Below, piece after piece: positions 1-12,500 of a stretch of 13,714 nucleotides of DNA. Each line of letters opens with the position of its first letter. Position 1 is the stretch's first letter. Source of the DNA: Saccoglossus kowalevskii (Eukaryota; Hemichordata; Enteropneusta; Harrimaniidae). The notes below the pieces were generated by a model, which made no database searches, had not been told where the DNA came from, and saw only the letters and a list, made by a program, of their open reading frames with translations. The translations under genes and the position numbers were made by a program. The stretch spans positions 978,058-991,771 of the forward strand of contig NW_003155737.1 of assembly GCF_000003605.2 (NCBI RefSeq), given 5' to 3'.

Positions 1-458
1 GTTTTAAAAAGCACATTGTGCATATAAAAGTTGAGTTTATACTAATAGTACACGATGCTTGGCAGCATGAACGGCTATGTACAATGGCGTATACGAATGC
101 GATCAGATACTAAAACGTCATAGCTTTGAAAAGTACCCGGATGTTAAATATGTTCGTTCGTTAATTATTCCCCTCCATGAAAGACCTCCATGGCAAGCAC
201 TTCAAATGCCTATCCAAGCTACAGTTATAATTAAAACAAAATTAAACCACTGCAATATTATTTCGAATACAGTTTAGAATATACACAACTATAAATTAAG
301 GCCGCATTTAGGTTCGCTTTAAAGTATGTATTGCAGTATTGTATCCAACAGTGTTCGGTTATAGTAACAGTGTACCGGTAGTTAGTTTTGAAACCTCAGC
401 TATACTATCAATGACAGTTATGTTCACATTGTATGTGATGTGTTAATTTGTTTTCTAG
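1..458 (+). other. Intron or upstream sequence before exon A, no exon seen
   Basis: No segment here reads as an ATG9 N-terminus with a fitting donor; the upstream exon would have to end one base into a codon. The longest open frame (77-277, + strand) has no resemblance I can name and no splice or start context. The stretch ends in the pyrimidine-rich acceptor of exon A. Confidence 0.7.
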
Positions 459-567
459 CACGCTGGAACCACATTGAAAACTTGGATGAGTTTTTTGCCA
501 GGGTATACCACTATCACCAGAAGCATGGCTTCTCATGTATGATGTTGTCTGAAGTCTTTGAACTTGT
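459..567 (+). CDS. ATG9: ATG9 exon A (first coding exon in window)
   Basis: The acceptor is ttgttttctag at 448-458 and the donor is gtaagt at 568-573. The exon begins with the last two bases of a codon whose first base is in an exon not present here. It encodes residues 1-35, running from RWNHIENLDEFF to MMLSEVFEL, then the first two bases of a Val codon. This is the conserved cytosolic segment just before the first membrane helix of ATG9. The fit to the family shows that about 30-40 N-terminal residues are missing upstream. Confidence 0.94.
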
Positions 568-3500
568 GTAAGTAGAATTTATAGTGTAATCCTCTTTATG
601 TTTGTTTTTATCTAAATCTAAATTAAAAGAAATAAATTTTAATTTAATAACATTTACTGGTAATTTAAAATACAAAGATTTTATATTCATCTGATATCCC
701 TATATCTTTCATAGCATAGACAAAATATATATAGTACTTGTAGTATTAATTGAGGAACATGCTTGAGAGGATTTTCTGAAAGAATTTTGCTTAGATATGT
801 TGCTGTACTATTACTGGTATTTTTTAGCTCTGCTGTCGACTTAGTAGAGCAGAGCTGTTCATATTACTGATTGTCTATCAGCGTCATTTTTACATATGAC
901 TTCTTCGTGAAAATGTCATGTCTACTTTCTTTGATACTTTGTATATACATGTATGTACCTTGGGTGGACCTCTTTCAGATTTATTTCGTGATGATATCAT
1001 CAAATCTCTAATTTTAGTGAATATTTTTGTCATTTTGGGTAAAAAATGCTATTTTCGACTTCTTCTTTAAAATGACCTGCTCAATTGCTTTGGTATTTTA
1101 CATGTGCCCACCTTGGGTGTCCCTCTGACAGATTTTTTCATTTTGTGACATAAATAATTTCTAATTGTAGTAAATATTTTTTTTGTTTTTGGTAAAAATG
1201 CTATTTTTAACTGTAAATTTTAGCCTGTATTGTTTGCGCAATATGCGTAGATAAATTATTGCATTGTTTCAGGAGTCTTTGCCATGCAAAGTAAAGATTA
1301 TACATCATTAGTTTGTTTGCATCCCTCCACTTATTATATAATCTAGATTCTCAATGGACAAGGTTTTAATAGTTATGTTTTATTTAATATTTGTATTTTC
1401 TCCATCATATCGGAAATCCATGATCCTATTTCATTCATGTGGCTGTTCTCATTCATACAAGTGAATTTTCAACTTAATTGTAGCATACAAAATGTAGATC
1501 TTAGAAACACAATGGTCTATGATTGGAGTTATGGTAATATATATTATTTTTTTTATATTTTTGGTCATTGTTTCAGTAAAAATTGTACTGGTATATGTCA
1601 CATTTTTTTTCTCAATATTGAAAGAAAAGAAAAAATCAAAAATTTTTGACAATTTTAAAATAACAATAACAAAATTTGCATACTCATAATGATTTTGAAA
1701 AACAGATTGTCACATATAGTATTTCATATTTTCCACGTCACTGCATTTTGATTGTACGTACTTTGTAATCAGGAAATGAAAACAGAAATGCACATCCTGT
1801 GGCATTTGAGTATTAATACCAGACATCAATGTTTGTAAACAAAGTGTCACATGATGTAGTCAGCTGGTCGTGATTAGTCTATGGATGACCTAGCACTGTG
1901 TTTAGGTATCACTCCACTGAATCATTTTTGGTTCACTAATCATCTCATGGAAAAATAAGCTTGGCCCGTGCATAGAATTTGTTTTTATTGACTTATTAAA
2001 CATTTAAAATGCATGAAAATTTTTCTTTTTCTAGTTTAGATAGCTTTCCGTATTTAAATTCATGATCAGTATTCTTGAAACAATTGATTCAGTTTTATAA
2101 ACAAATACAAAATGTAAGTCTTTTCATCAGCAATATAACAGAAAAAAAAAAGAACTATTTCAATTACTAATTAAATAATTGTCTTCATGGATTTGAACTT
2201 GATCTAATTATGCTATCAATTACTCTAGTTTGCAGATTTTCTTATAATTTGTTGGCCTTTGAAATCACTGAATCACTGGTCACTGAATTGTGCTAAATTT
2301 CGCCATGTTTTCCAGACTGCGATTGACCTATTATGGTGTCCTCTGACCTGATAGGTCAGGAATGCTATTAACCGATCAGAAAACCGCATAATACTATCGA
2401 TACATTCTGAGTACTGACAAGTGCAAAGAATGAATCCAATGAAGTACGACCTGTTGGTGTTGATTTCACGGTTTGATGTGTTTTTAAAGAAGTGATTAGC
2501 ACTTTTTAAGAGGTAAACTGTACTAAAAGAGTTTTAACAGCTTTCGTGATAATAACAAATTAAATGTATTTTACCTAAACAAAAAAATTTAATAAGTCTT
2601 CCAAGTCTTATGCATAGTCTGCTTTTAGCTATGAATATCACAAATGATTGTGTTTTGAAAAAAATGTTGCTTTCTGAGAGCAAGTATTACACCATGTGTG
2701 CCACCTAATGTTTTTGTAATCACTGATTTTAACTCAAAACATAATTTTGTATTCTTAAAACTCAACTGTTTTGAAAAAAATAATTATTTAAAAGTGGTCC
2801 AAATTTTTTAAAGTTTTTACAGTATACCAAGAACCATTTATCATTCATGAAGTTTTAATTATTCTATTCTCTCTGATGAGAATGAAGTTGACTATAATGT
2901 TACATTGATTCACTGGAAAATCCAAGTACTTCAGACTAGTGAAGATGCTGAACATAGTGATATTAATGATTTTATAGTACCTTCCAAATGCCAGTTTGTC
3001 TCGAATCTAAAACGAAGAACAAAAATATATGTATTCACTTTTCACTTAGTCTAATTTTGTTTTTCACAAACTTCTTGCCAAGTATTATTTTCTTTCTTTA
3101 GAAACTGAAATATCTGTCATTTGATAACTTGTGACACATATCTTGATCATGTGACTATCATGTGATATCCTTGACCCCATTCTAGTGCCTGGATATTCAA
3201 ATGACAGACTGGAATGACTGTATACATGTATACTGTAAATTGGTGTATGATGTGGGGGGAATTGAGAATAGGGTTTCACACTTACATGTATCTTAACCCG
3301 AACGAGCGTAAAGTTCAAGGCGCGTAAAACAAGGTACTGTCGATCAAAGGAAACAAATAAACGATACGAAGAAACTGATTTTATTACTCCTCACTGGAGA
3401 AGGTTACATGTACTCGTGCGCTAGAACAAGTATTCAGGCCTTTTATAGCCTTGGTAGGATCAGCCATCGTAACAAATGTTAGCAGGCTTGGTGCTGTTTG

Positions 3501-6500
3501 GTTCATAGTGCTATGAGCTATGATTGGTTAATAGGACAATAGCATTGAAATGGCGTCTGCTATCGTTATTTTGTGCTCGTTCTCTTCGAGATAAACATGT
3601 AATAAAGACGATTGAAACACAATAACAATATAAGATAGCACTGAAACACAATTGAATAATATTGAATCAATAATACAAACGAATATCACAGTAATAATTA
3701 GGGAAATAATAGTGGATTATACTCCCTCTCATCAACATATGATAAGTGTTGTCAGTGTTCCTTATGTTTACAATGTTACATATCTTTCTTATGTATATAT
3801 GTTTTGTATAATGGATAAACATGGCTGACGTTAGGCCATATATACTTTGTTTCAGAGTTTGATCAAGGTGCGACAGTTTATGTCGGTGTAAAAGCACTGA
3901 TTTTACGTCATGTATTTATGATAGTGTAACATGTGAATATAGCATTAGTCTCCTATTGAAATATATGTAATCAGCCTAATTTTGGAGGAAATGATTATTT
4001 TATTTTAGTTGATAGTTGCCATTTTTGCAGTATACTAACACTTTTACCATAGGTTCTTATAGCAGGGATACTATGCCGTATCTTAAAGTTTAGGCTGGTG
4101 ACATAGGCTGAAAAAATTATATGATGGGGTACTTTTTTTTCAGTCCCCGCTTGAACGCAGTCTGAAAACGGAGACTTATGTTTTGACCTCTGTGCGTGCG
4201 TGCGTCCAGATCTGTATCTTAGAAATGCCTAGATCAATCACAATCAAACTTCACACATACATCTAACATGATATTATACATATGCACATCAATTTGTTTC
4301 ACAATCTGATTCAAAATGGCCGAATGGCGGCCATTTTTGTTCTAAAAATCATCAAAATCAAGCATTTCTCGGCTGTTTGCAGATGGATTTTGTTCAAACT
4401 TGGTATATACGTTGGACATCATAGGACCTTAATGCACATTCTTTTGTTTGTCAGATAAGATTCAAAATGGCCGACTGGTGGCCATTTTGTTTTAATAAAT
4501 ATGGTTCTAGTGCCATATCTCTGACTTGCTGTGACTGATTATGTTCAAATTTTAAATATTCATTATACATGTATTCAAAATGGCTGATTTTGTCTTAATT
4601 AATGCTGTTCCAGAGCAATATCTCTCAATACTTGTTTGATGATCAGATACAAATGTCAATCATTTAAATGTTAAACAATCATCATAATCATATTCCTGAC
4701 ATGTTTATATTCCAGCTGTATTACTATAAACAAAACTATATATCTTAAAATTAAATTGTGTTCTATGAAATTGTTCTAAAAATTTTTGAAAAAAATTAGG
4801 CAAAGTTTCTCAAAAAATATCACTGTAACACATGAACAATAGCTATTTTGATGTATCATGGGACAATAACTTCATGATTGTACACAATAAACCAATGAAC
4901 ATTGTCATGTGATTTATTACTGATTTTCTCATAACTTATGAGTAGGCTTACAACCTAACCTTACTTCTAACTTAATCTAAATTTAGAAAACATTGCCTAT
5001 GAATGTAATAACTCATGGAAGGACATGTAACCTTATTGAAATAAAATTAATCTGAAGAAATAAAACATTTTATTTTGCAGACAATTTATATTTATTGTGC
5101 TGTTTTCAACATTTCTCCTTCAATGTGTTGACTATGCTGTGTTGTTCGGCGAATCAAAAGATGACCCAAAGGAGAAAGTGACGTTGGGTGATGCTATAAT
5201 ACCACTAGACCAGTGTACCAGCAGGTAAGCCACTAATACAATCCTAGAAGTGACCTGTAGCCAGATATGCTTTGAACCTATTCAGATATAAACAATGTAG
5301 ATATCCTACATCTATGGTGGTTTATGTGCGCATGGTGAAACTTTTCTAACCATGCCATTAACCTTTTAAATTCTGTTTATTCCTGACATGCATTATGACT
5401 GGCAGTTAATCATTCACTTGTGCATGTGACTGGGGGGGGGATTGACTGGACCTAGTCAGGTTAGCACATTGTATTTTCTAATTTTCTATTGCTAAAGATA
5501 TGGTTGTACAGCCCAACATGTACGGCTAACACAATAACCACATATTTAGCAGTATAACTGTAACACACACAAAATATGTGTGTGATTGAATGTACACATG
5601 CAACTTAACATCTCATTTCCTGTTTTTCACAAGCTGAATATATATTCCTAACTGTTGACTTTCACAGATGCCTTACAGTGTACCTACATGTACGCATACC
5701 ATATTATGTCCTGCTTTCTTGTATAAATTTTCAATATATTAAGAATATTTCACGAACTGCTAAATGTAATCTAGATGTCTACAAAACAAAATCATCAGAT
5801 TTACGGTAGTAGTATAAAACTCAAGTCGATATAAAAGTAAAATGTACCATACGGTAAACATAAAACTTCTCATTTCTCCTGATCACAAGTGAATCAATAA
5901 CAATCCTTCTCCCTCTTACTCTTTGTGTACATGGTAACTAAGCAACCAAGCAAACTAAAACTGTATTTTACATGCAAGTAATTTTTTTTTTATTTTCTAG
6001 TTTGGATCCTATCATCGTTATCTGTATTATTATTGCTGGAGTATTCTGGATACTCAGGCTTGTCAAAGTTATTTATCATTTTTTCCAATTTTGGGAAATT
6101 AAATCATTCTACACGAATGCGTTAAAAATAAGCACGGTAAGTACACTTGATATTTTCACAGTAAGACTTGTTACATTAGCATATATCTGGCAGGGAAAAC
6201 AATAGAATTCATCTGTTCATAAAATCTTGTACAGTATGTGTTTAAAAGTGTTATAGATATATTCAAATATTTTCTTTATTTGAAAATGTTCTTCATATTT
6301 ATGTCACATTTCCATTGTTTACATTGGATGAAAAAAAACTGTAGTGAGTAATGGAAATGGAATCACACCATTGAACGCAAACGATGGTGTATACATTAAA
6401 TACTTTTTTCACTGGCATTTTGACTGTTGTATCTCACTATATTATGACTGAAAGTAGAAAAGATGTAAAATAATAAGGTTATTATGAGAATACCGCAATT

Positions 6501-9500
6501 TAAGCAAAAAGGCGGTACAGGATTGCATCAATCACTGATACACATCAGCCTATACAATTACCATACTGCATTTGTGCATACTTTACGGAATTCTCGTAAT
6601 GAACACATTACTGTAGTTCTTCTCTTAATGTAATAAATATTAATTGGAGGTGACTGAATTGTTAAATGAATAATTCAAATTATATTTTTTAAGTGGTTGT
6701 CAGTTATAACATGATTGTAGAATTAAATGGCAATGGCAGTCATTTTAAACAGTAAAAGTGTGAAGCACGGTGAAAACGACAATCAAATACTAGTTTGATT
6801 TCACACAGTCAGTATATATGCCTTATAAGTGCTTGATGTATTCATATCACAGGAAGAGTTGCTAAACACTACTTGGCATGAAGTACTAAAGAAAGTACAA
6901 CAAGTACAGAAGGAACAGCAGATGTGTATACACAAAGCTGAACTAACAGAGTTAGGTAAGTGGCATTGTTATCTATCTCATAATTTGATAATGTTCATGA
7001 GGTTTTGTGAATTTTTCGCAGTAAATTTACGATATTGCAGTTATTTACAGTGTAAGGTACAGGTTTCCTCCATCTGACTTTGTGAGCAACATTTGGAGAC
7101 ATTAAATTGTATTTAAAAATGGAAAATGCCAGTAACTGTCTAATAAACTTTTATTTATCACATCCCACCCAAAGAGGGCGCCATTGACATAAGTAATTTA
7201 CACTACCCTAACCCGGGTAGTTTGATGACTGTAGTTTAACCCTTTTGCTTTGTGACCTTTCACAAAAATGGTCTTTTTCAAAATTGTATCAGATTTGCTA
7301 TCAGAATTCTGTATATTTGAGAAAAATGTAAATGTAAAAGTCTGTGTGAATCAAAATTAACTGCATCCAGATTTTTTTTCAAAAAATAAACATGTGTCAC
7401 TCAGGCTTATAAAAGTTCACTCCCATAGATGACAATGTTACTTGAAAAGCAGGGATATTCTACACGTAGAACATTTAAAACAAAATAAATAAAATCAAAA
7501 AACAGTATCATCATGATCATCTGTACTGGCACTGGCAATATTAGACTACTCACTCACATCATCAAACTAAGGCTTGTTTACTTGTTTATTCCTGGATTTC
7601 TATGTGACCCTGTGCCTTAATACAAAATATGGTGTGAAACTGTGATGAATAATATGACTAGCCATTCTGTATTTTGTATTTTGGCTTTTACAGTACTCGT
7701 ATAAACTATTATTATACATCTGTTACCGTTATGCCATAAGTTACAGCGAGGGGTAATTTTGTGTTATTGCACTGGGTATTTTCATCCTACCATATTAGGA
7801 AATGGGAATTCCAGATATGGAGCGATTACACACATGAGCGTCCTCTAATAATAAAAAACAAACATGGCTGCCACCCGGGTTTGACCAGACTCCACACAAT
7901 GAAGTTCGCTAAATCTGTTCTAAACTATGATGTATCCTTGTGAGGAAAAGATGTATAATAATAAGGTTATTATGAGGGTACTGCAAAGTTTGCACTCAGA
8001 CAGTACTGTACTGTCTTTGTGTATACTTTTCGGTATCCTCATAATAACCTCATATTATTATTAATTCATATCCAAGATTCCCAACTGATGGACAAGTTAA
8101 TCTGATTAAATTTGTATTAACATGCAACTAAATTCATTTTCACAGATATTTACCATAGAATATTGCGTTTTAAAAATTACATGGTTGCCATGGTGAATAA
8201 AGAGTTGTTACCAATCAGAATATTTCTTCCATTTGTTGGCGATATGTAAGTATACATAAATGTACATGCATATTATAATTCACATGATGGAAGGGCATTG
8301 TACTTGCTATGACTTTGACGTTAAATAGCAACCTCACTGTCTAATGGTTCAAGCCAAACTGTTTAGCAGATGTGATAGAAATTGATATTTATTTGCAAAA
8401 TCTGATGTTCATGATGGTTTCTTTGAAAAATATATAAATAAATATTATTAATATATTTCACAAGAAATGAATTTATAATGTTGGTCTATTAATGGTCAAT
8501 TAACTTTAGGATGCAATTTATTTGGGATGTAATCTTTTTCGTTTGTGTTTGGAACAGAGGTGTCAAGTCTATATATTTACATTATATATTTTGCATATTT
8601 CATAAAATATAACTGTGTATCCAACACAAAATAAGAATTTGTGTTTTTGTTTACAGAATCTTTCTTACAAATGGCTACAAGTATAATTTGGAGATGATAT
8701 TATTTTGTAAGTTGTTTAATTTTAACTTTGATAAGTATCTCTTTTGTAATAAACTTTGCATCATGAATGTGTAACTTTATTTAACATTGGTTTTTACTCA
8801 AATTTAGGGGGTCCATGGTCTCCTTTTGAGAATAACTGGCATCTGAGAGAAGATTATAAGAGAAGTGGTAAACGACAAGAACTGGCCAAAATGTAAGTGT
8901 ATGATTGGCTTTAAATAAAACAATAAATTAAGTGTACATTTCAATGTGGATCATTACCCGACTTTTAATTCAGCATGAGCCCTCAGTGGCAAGGTACTTT
9001 GAATCTTTTGTTTTTTTTCCTAATAGTCATAGAATATTTTATTAGTTAATAAATTAGTATTATGGCATTACTACATAATGTATCATGTGTCTAGTGTTCA
9101 TTTAACTGAGTATATAGTGTATATTTAATTATGTCAGCTGAGCTAAGTAATTACTGGTATATATACTGGTAGCATACACAAGTGATTACCACCAGAGTTT
9201 TGAATTGGGATTGATGCTACTCCGGTGTAATCACGAGGAATATTCAAATATCATTTATGTTAGACGCAACACGAAAGTGATTTATCAATGTTGCAGTAGA
9301 ATGGAATTGATGAACAAAAATTATTTTTTGAAAAACAGGAAATTATTATTTTTTGGGTGTTAAACTGAGCATTGATGAAGTGTTTAACAAAGTTAAGTCA
9401 CGATAAAACATTTCGTTCTTCAGTAGGTATCAGCACCTAAGAAAAACCTAAATTGGACTCAAATTTAGGCATTGAAATATATTCCAAATATGATACCAAA

Positions 9501-12500
9501 ATTAGAATACTCACAATATATTCATAGTTGGACTCATCCTTCTCTGTTTTTCAGGCTATCTCGACGGATATTATGGATTGGTATTGCAAATTTCTTGTTA
9601 TCCCCGTTCATATTTTTGTGGCAAATACTGTATTCTTTCTTCAGTTACGCTGATCTTATTAAACGACAACCTGGCACTCTGGGTGCTCGTAGATGGTAAG
9701 TTAGAAATACCAATGGAGTTGGCGTTCTTCTCAGTATTTGTTTCATTATGTCTTACAAAAATATGTGTCAAGTTGTGATAACAATTATGACATTACTAAG
9801 GAGGCCAACACATCATTATGGATATACCTAAGTGGGCTTCAGTACATATTGTGTATAGCAAGGTGTCAGACCACTGAATAGTTTTCATAGGTGACATTGT
9901 CAAGGTTTAGTTCAGCTAAATGTTGGTGAACACAATCGCATGTTTTCTCCAAATCTCACAAAATAGATGAACTTAGATATGATAGAAAAATATTATCACG
10001 CAGAAAACTGACTTGGGGAATTTTTAACAATTTGTTTTACATCCCTGAGAACAATTTTGAGATATCATAACAACCAGTGTACAAATATCAAGTTTACATT
10101 TTTCCATATTTATTGGTCATTTATCTAGTCTCTCTGGTTGTCTGATGATATCCCAGAGTACTATAACTACATTACTTACTTAGCTACAGGCTCTCATTAC
10201 ATTACCTGCCTTGTTCAGAGCCCTTGCATCATTACTTACTTAGCTGGGCAGTTCTAGGCATAGCTTGAGGAATTCATCTCATTACTTGCATTGCTCGCAG
10301 CCCTTAGTATATTACTTGTATAGCTAAGTGGTCCTTACCACATTACTACTATAGCTAGGGAGTCCTCACCTCATTTCTTTATAGCTAGAGGGACCTCACC
10401 AATCTCTACTGAAGAAAATGTAAGTTCAATGTCATGACAAACCAAGAAATTAAAATATAAATATATAAACTCTATTTTGGGTACTTTGCACCAAAGAATT
10501 GAGCATGTAAACATTTGAATGGACTCTATTTTATATACAATGTGTGAAAACTTTAACCCAAAATATTGTTTTCTCCCCACAAAGTTTGAAAACTATTCAC
10601 TATAGGTAAGCAGACAAATTCTAAAAGTTATGTCACTTGTTTTTCAGGTCCAACTACGGCCGACTATATCTTAGACATTTTAATGAACTTGACCATGAAT
10701 TTCAAGCAAGGTAAGTGTATTGGGGGGTATGGTATGGATCATTTTCATTAACTTAGGGTGTCCAATCTCACTTCTTAAAATAATGAAATACAGCAACAGA
10801 AGTGTGTTTTAAGATAGACAATGACTGACAAAATGGAGCCACATTGTGTTTCTTTTTAAATTAAAAATGGATGTGTTAACGTGTTGAGATTTACATTAAC
10901 AATATTAATATGTGTTGTGTTCTTATTTATAGATTGGCAAGAGGATATAAACCATCCAGTAAATATATGGATGTCTTTGTATCAGAAATGTTGGCTGTTG
11001 TTGCCCAGTAAGTGTTAATGAAATGTCTAGGCATTGATAGTGAAATATCCTGGCGGTAGTGAGTTGTCTAGGCATTGATAGTGAAATATCATGGCTGTAG
11101 TGAGTTGTCTAAGCATTGATAGTGAAATATTCTGGCTGTAGTGAGTTGTCTAGGCATTGATAGTGAAATATCCTGGCAGTAGCGAGTTGTCTAGGCATTG
11201 ATAGTGAAATATCCTGGCTGTAGTGAGTTCTCTAAGCATTGATAGTGAAATATCCTGGCTGTAGCGAGTTGTCTAGGCATTGATAGTGAAATATCCTGGC
11301 TGTAGTGAGTTTTCTAGGTATTGATAGTGAAATATCCTGGCAGTAGCGAGTTGTCTAGGCATTGATAGTGAAATATCCTGGCTGTAGTGAGTTTTCTAGG
11401 CATTGATAGTGAAATATCCTGGCTGTAGTGAGTTTTCTAGGCATTGATAGTGAAATAGCTTGGCTGTAGTGAGTTTTCTAGGCATTGATAGTGAAATATC
11501 CTGGCTGTAGTGAGTTTTCTAGGTATTGATAGTGAAATATCCTGGCAGTAGCGAGTTGTCTAGGCATTGATAGTGAAATATCCTGGCTGTAGTGAGTTTT
11601 CTAGGCATTGATAGTGAAATATCCTGGCTGTAGTGAGTTTTCTAGGCATTGATAGTGAAATAGCTTGGCTGTAGTGAGTTTTCTAGGCATTGATAGTGAA
11701 ATATCCTGGCTGTAGTGAGTTTTCTAAGCATTGATAGTGAAATATCCTGGCTGTAGTGAGTTTTCTAGGCATTGATAGTGAAATATCCTGGCTGTAGTGA
11801 GTTTTCTAGGCATTGATAGTGAAATAGCTTGGTTGTAGTGAGTTTTCTAGGCATTGATAGTGAAATATCCTGGCTGTAGTGAGTTTTATAGGCATTGATA
11901 GTGAAATATCCTGGCTGTAGTGAGTTTTCTAGGTATTGATAGTGAAATATCCTGGCTGTAGCGAGTTGTCTAGGCATTGATAGTGAAATATCCTGGCTGT
12001 AGTGAGTTTTCTAGGCATTGATAGTGAAATATCCTGGCTGTAGTGAGTTTTCTAGGTATTGATAGTGAAATATTCTGTTGTTGAGTTGTCTTGGCATTGA
12101 CCCATTTAATGTGGTGATATATTCATAATTAGTGTTCTATTTTCTGAGCCTTATGTTTTTTCATGCCGATTTATATGACGTGCAACTTCGTCAATCTTCA
12201 AAATGTGTTATATTTTTGTACTTCCGTGTATCCGAGCAGGATGACAGAACGTGGTTGGTCAATAGACAAAGTTAATATATACATATAATAATATATACAT
12301 ATATAGGGTAATAATAGAGGTCAAATCACAGAATATTATTATTGTATCTATGTTTTTTCTGCTAGGAATATAGCATTTTTTGCTGCTTCCATCTTAGCTG
12401 TATTATTATTACTGACTGTTTATGACGAAGATGTACTCACAGTGGAACATGTGCTCACTTTGATGACCATACTAGGTATGTGGTAGAGATCTTCTCAGCA

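Noticed and set aside
77-277. 66-codon + strand open frame, considered as the missing ATG9 N-terminal exon
   Set aside because: The sequence does not resemble the ATG9 N-terminus, and no donor with the required phase (one base into a codon) was found next to it.
1437-1652. Overlapping open frames on both strands
   Set aside because: Low-complexity AT-rich sequence with overlapping opposite frames and no recognisable motif; expected by chance in a 4.5-kb intron.
3085-3318. 77-codon minus-strand open frame near the LTR-like patch
   Set aside because: No reverse-transcriptase, integrase or gag-like motif, and no family resemblance; it does not support a coding retroelement.
7761-7943. 60-codon + strand open frame in intron 4 with less AT-biased sequence
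   Set aside because: No ATG9 block is missing at this point: exon D ends in ELTEL plus g and exon E continues directly as DIYHRILRF. No similarity was recognised, and it abuts the fold-back element.
11765-11977. 70-codon minus-strand repetitive protein frame
   Set aside because: It is simply the 41-bp minisatellite read in frame; such frames arise whenever unit variants lack stops, and nothing suggests translation.
11027-12100. Possible CRISPR-like array
   Set aside because: Units are contiguous 41-bp tandem copies with no unique spacers, and the setting is a eukaryotic intron.
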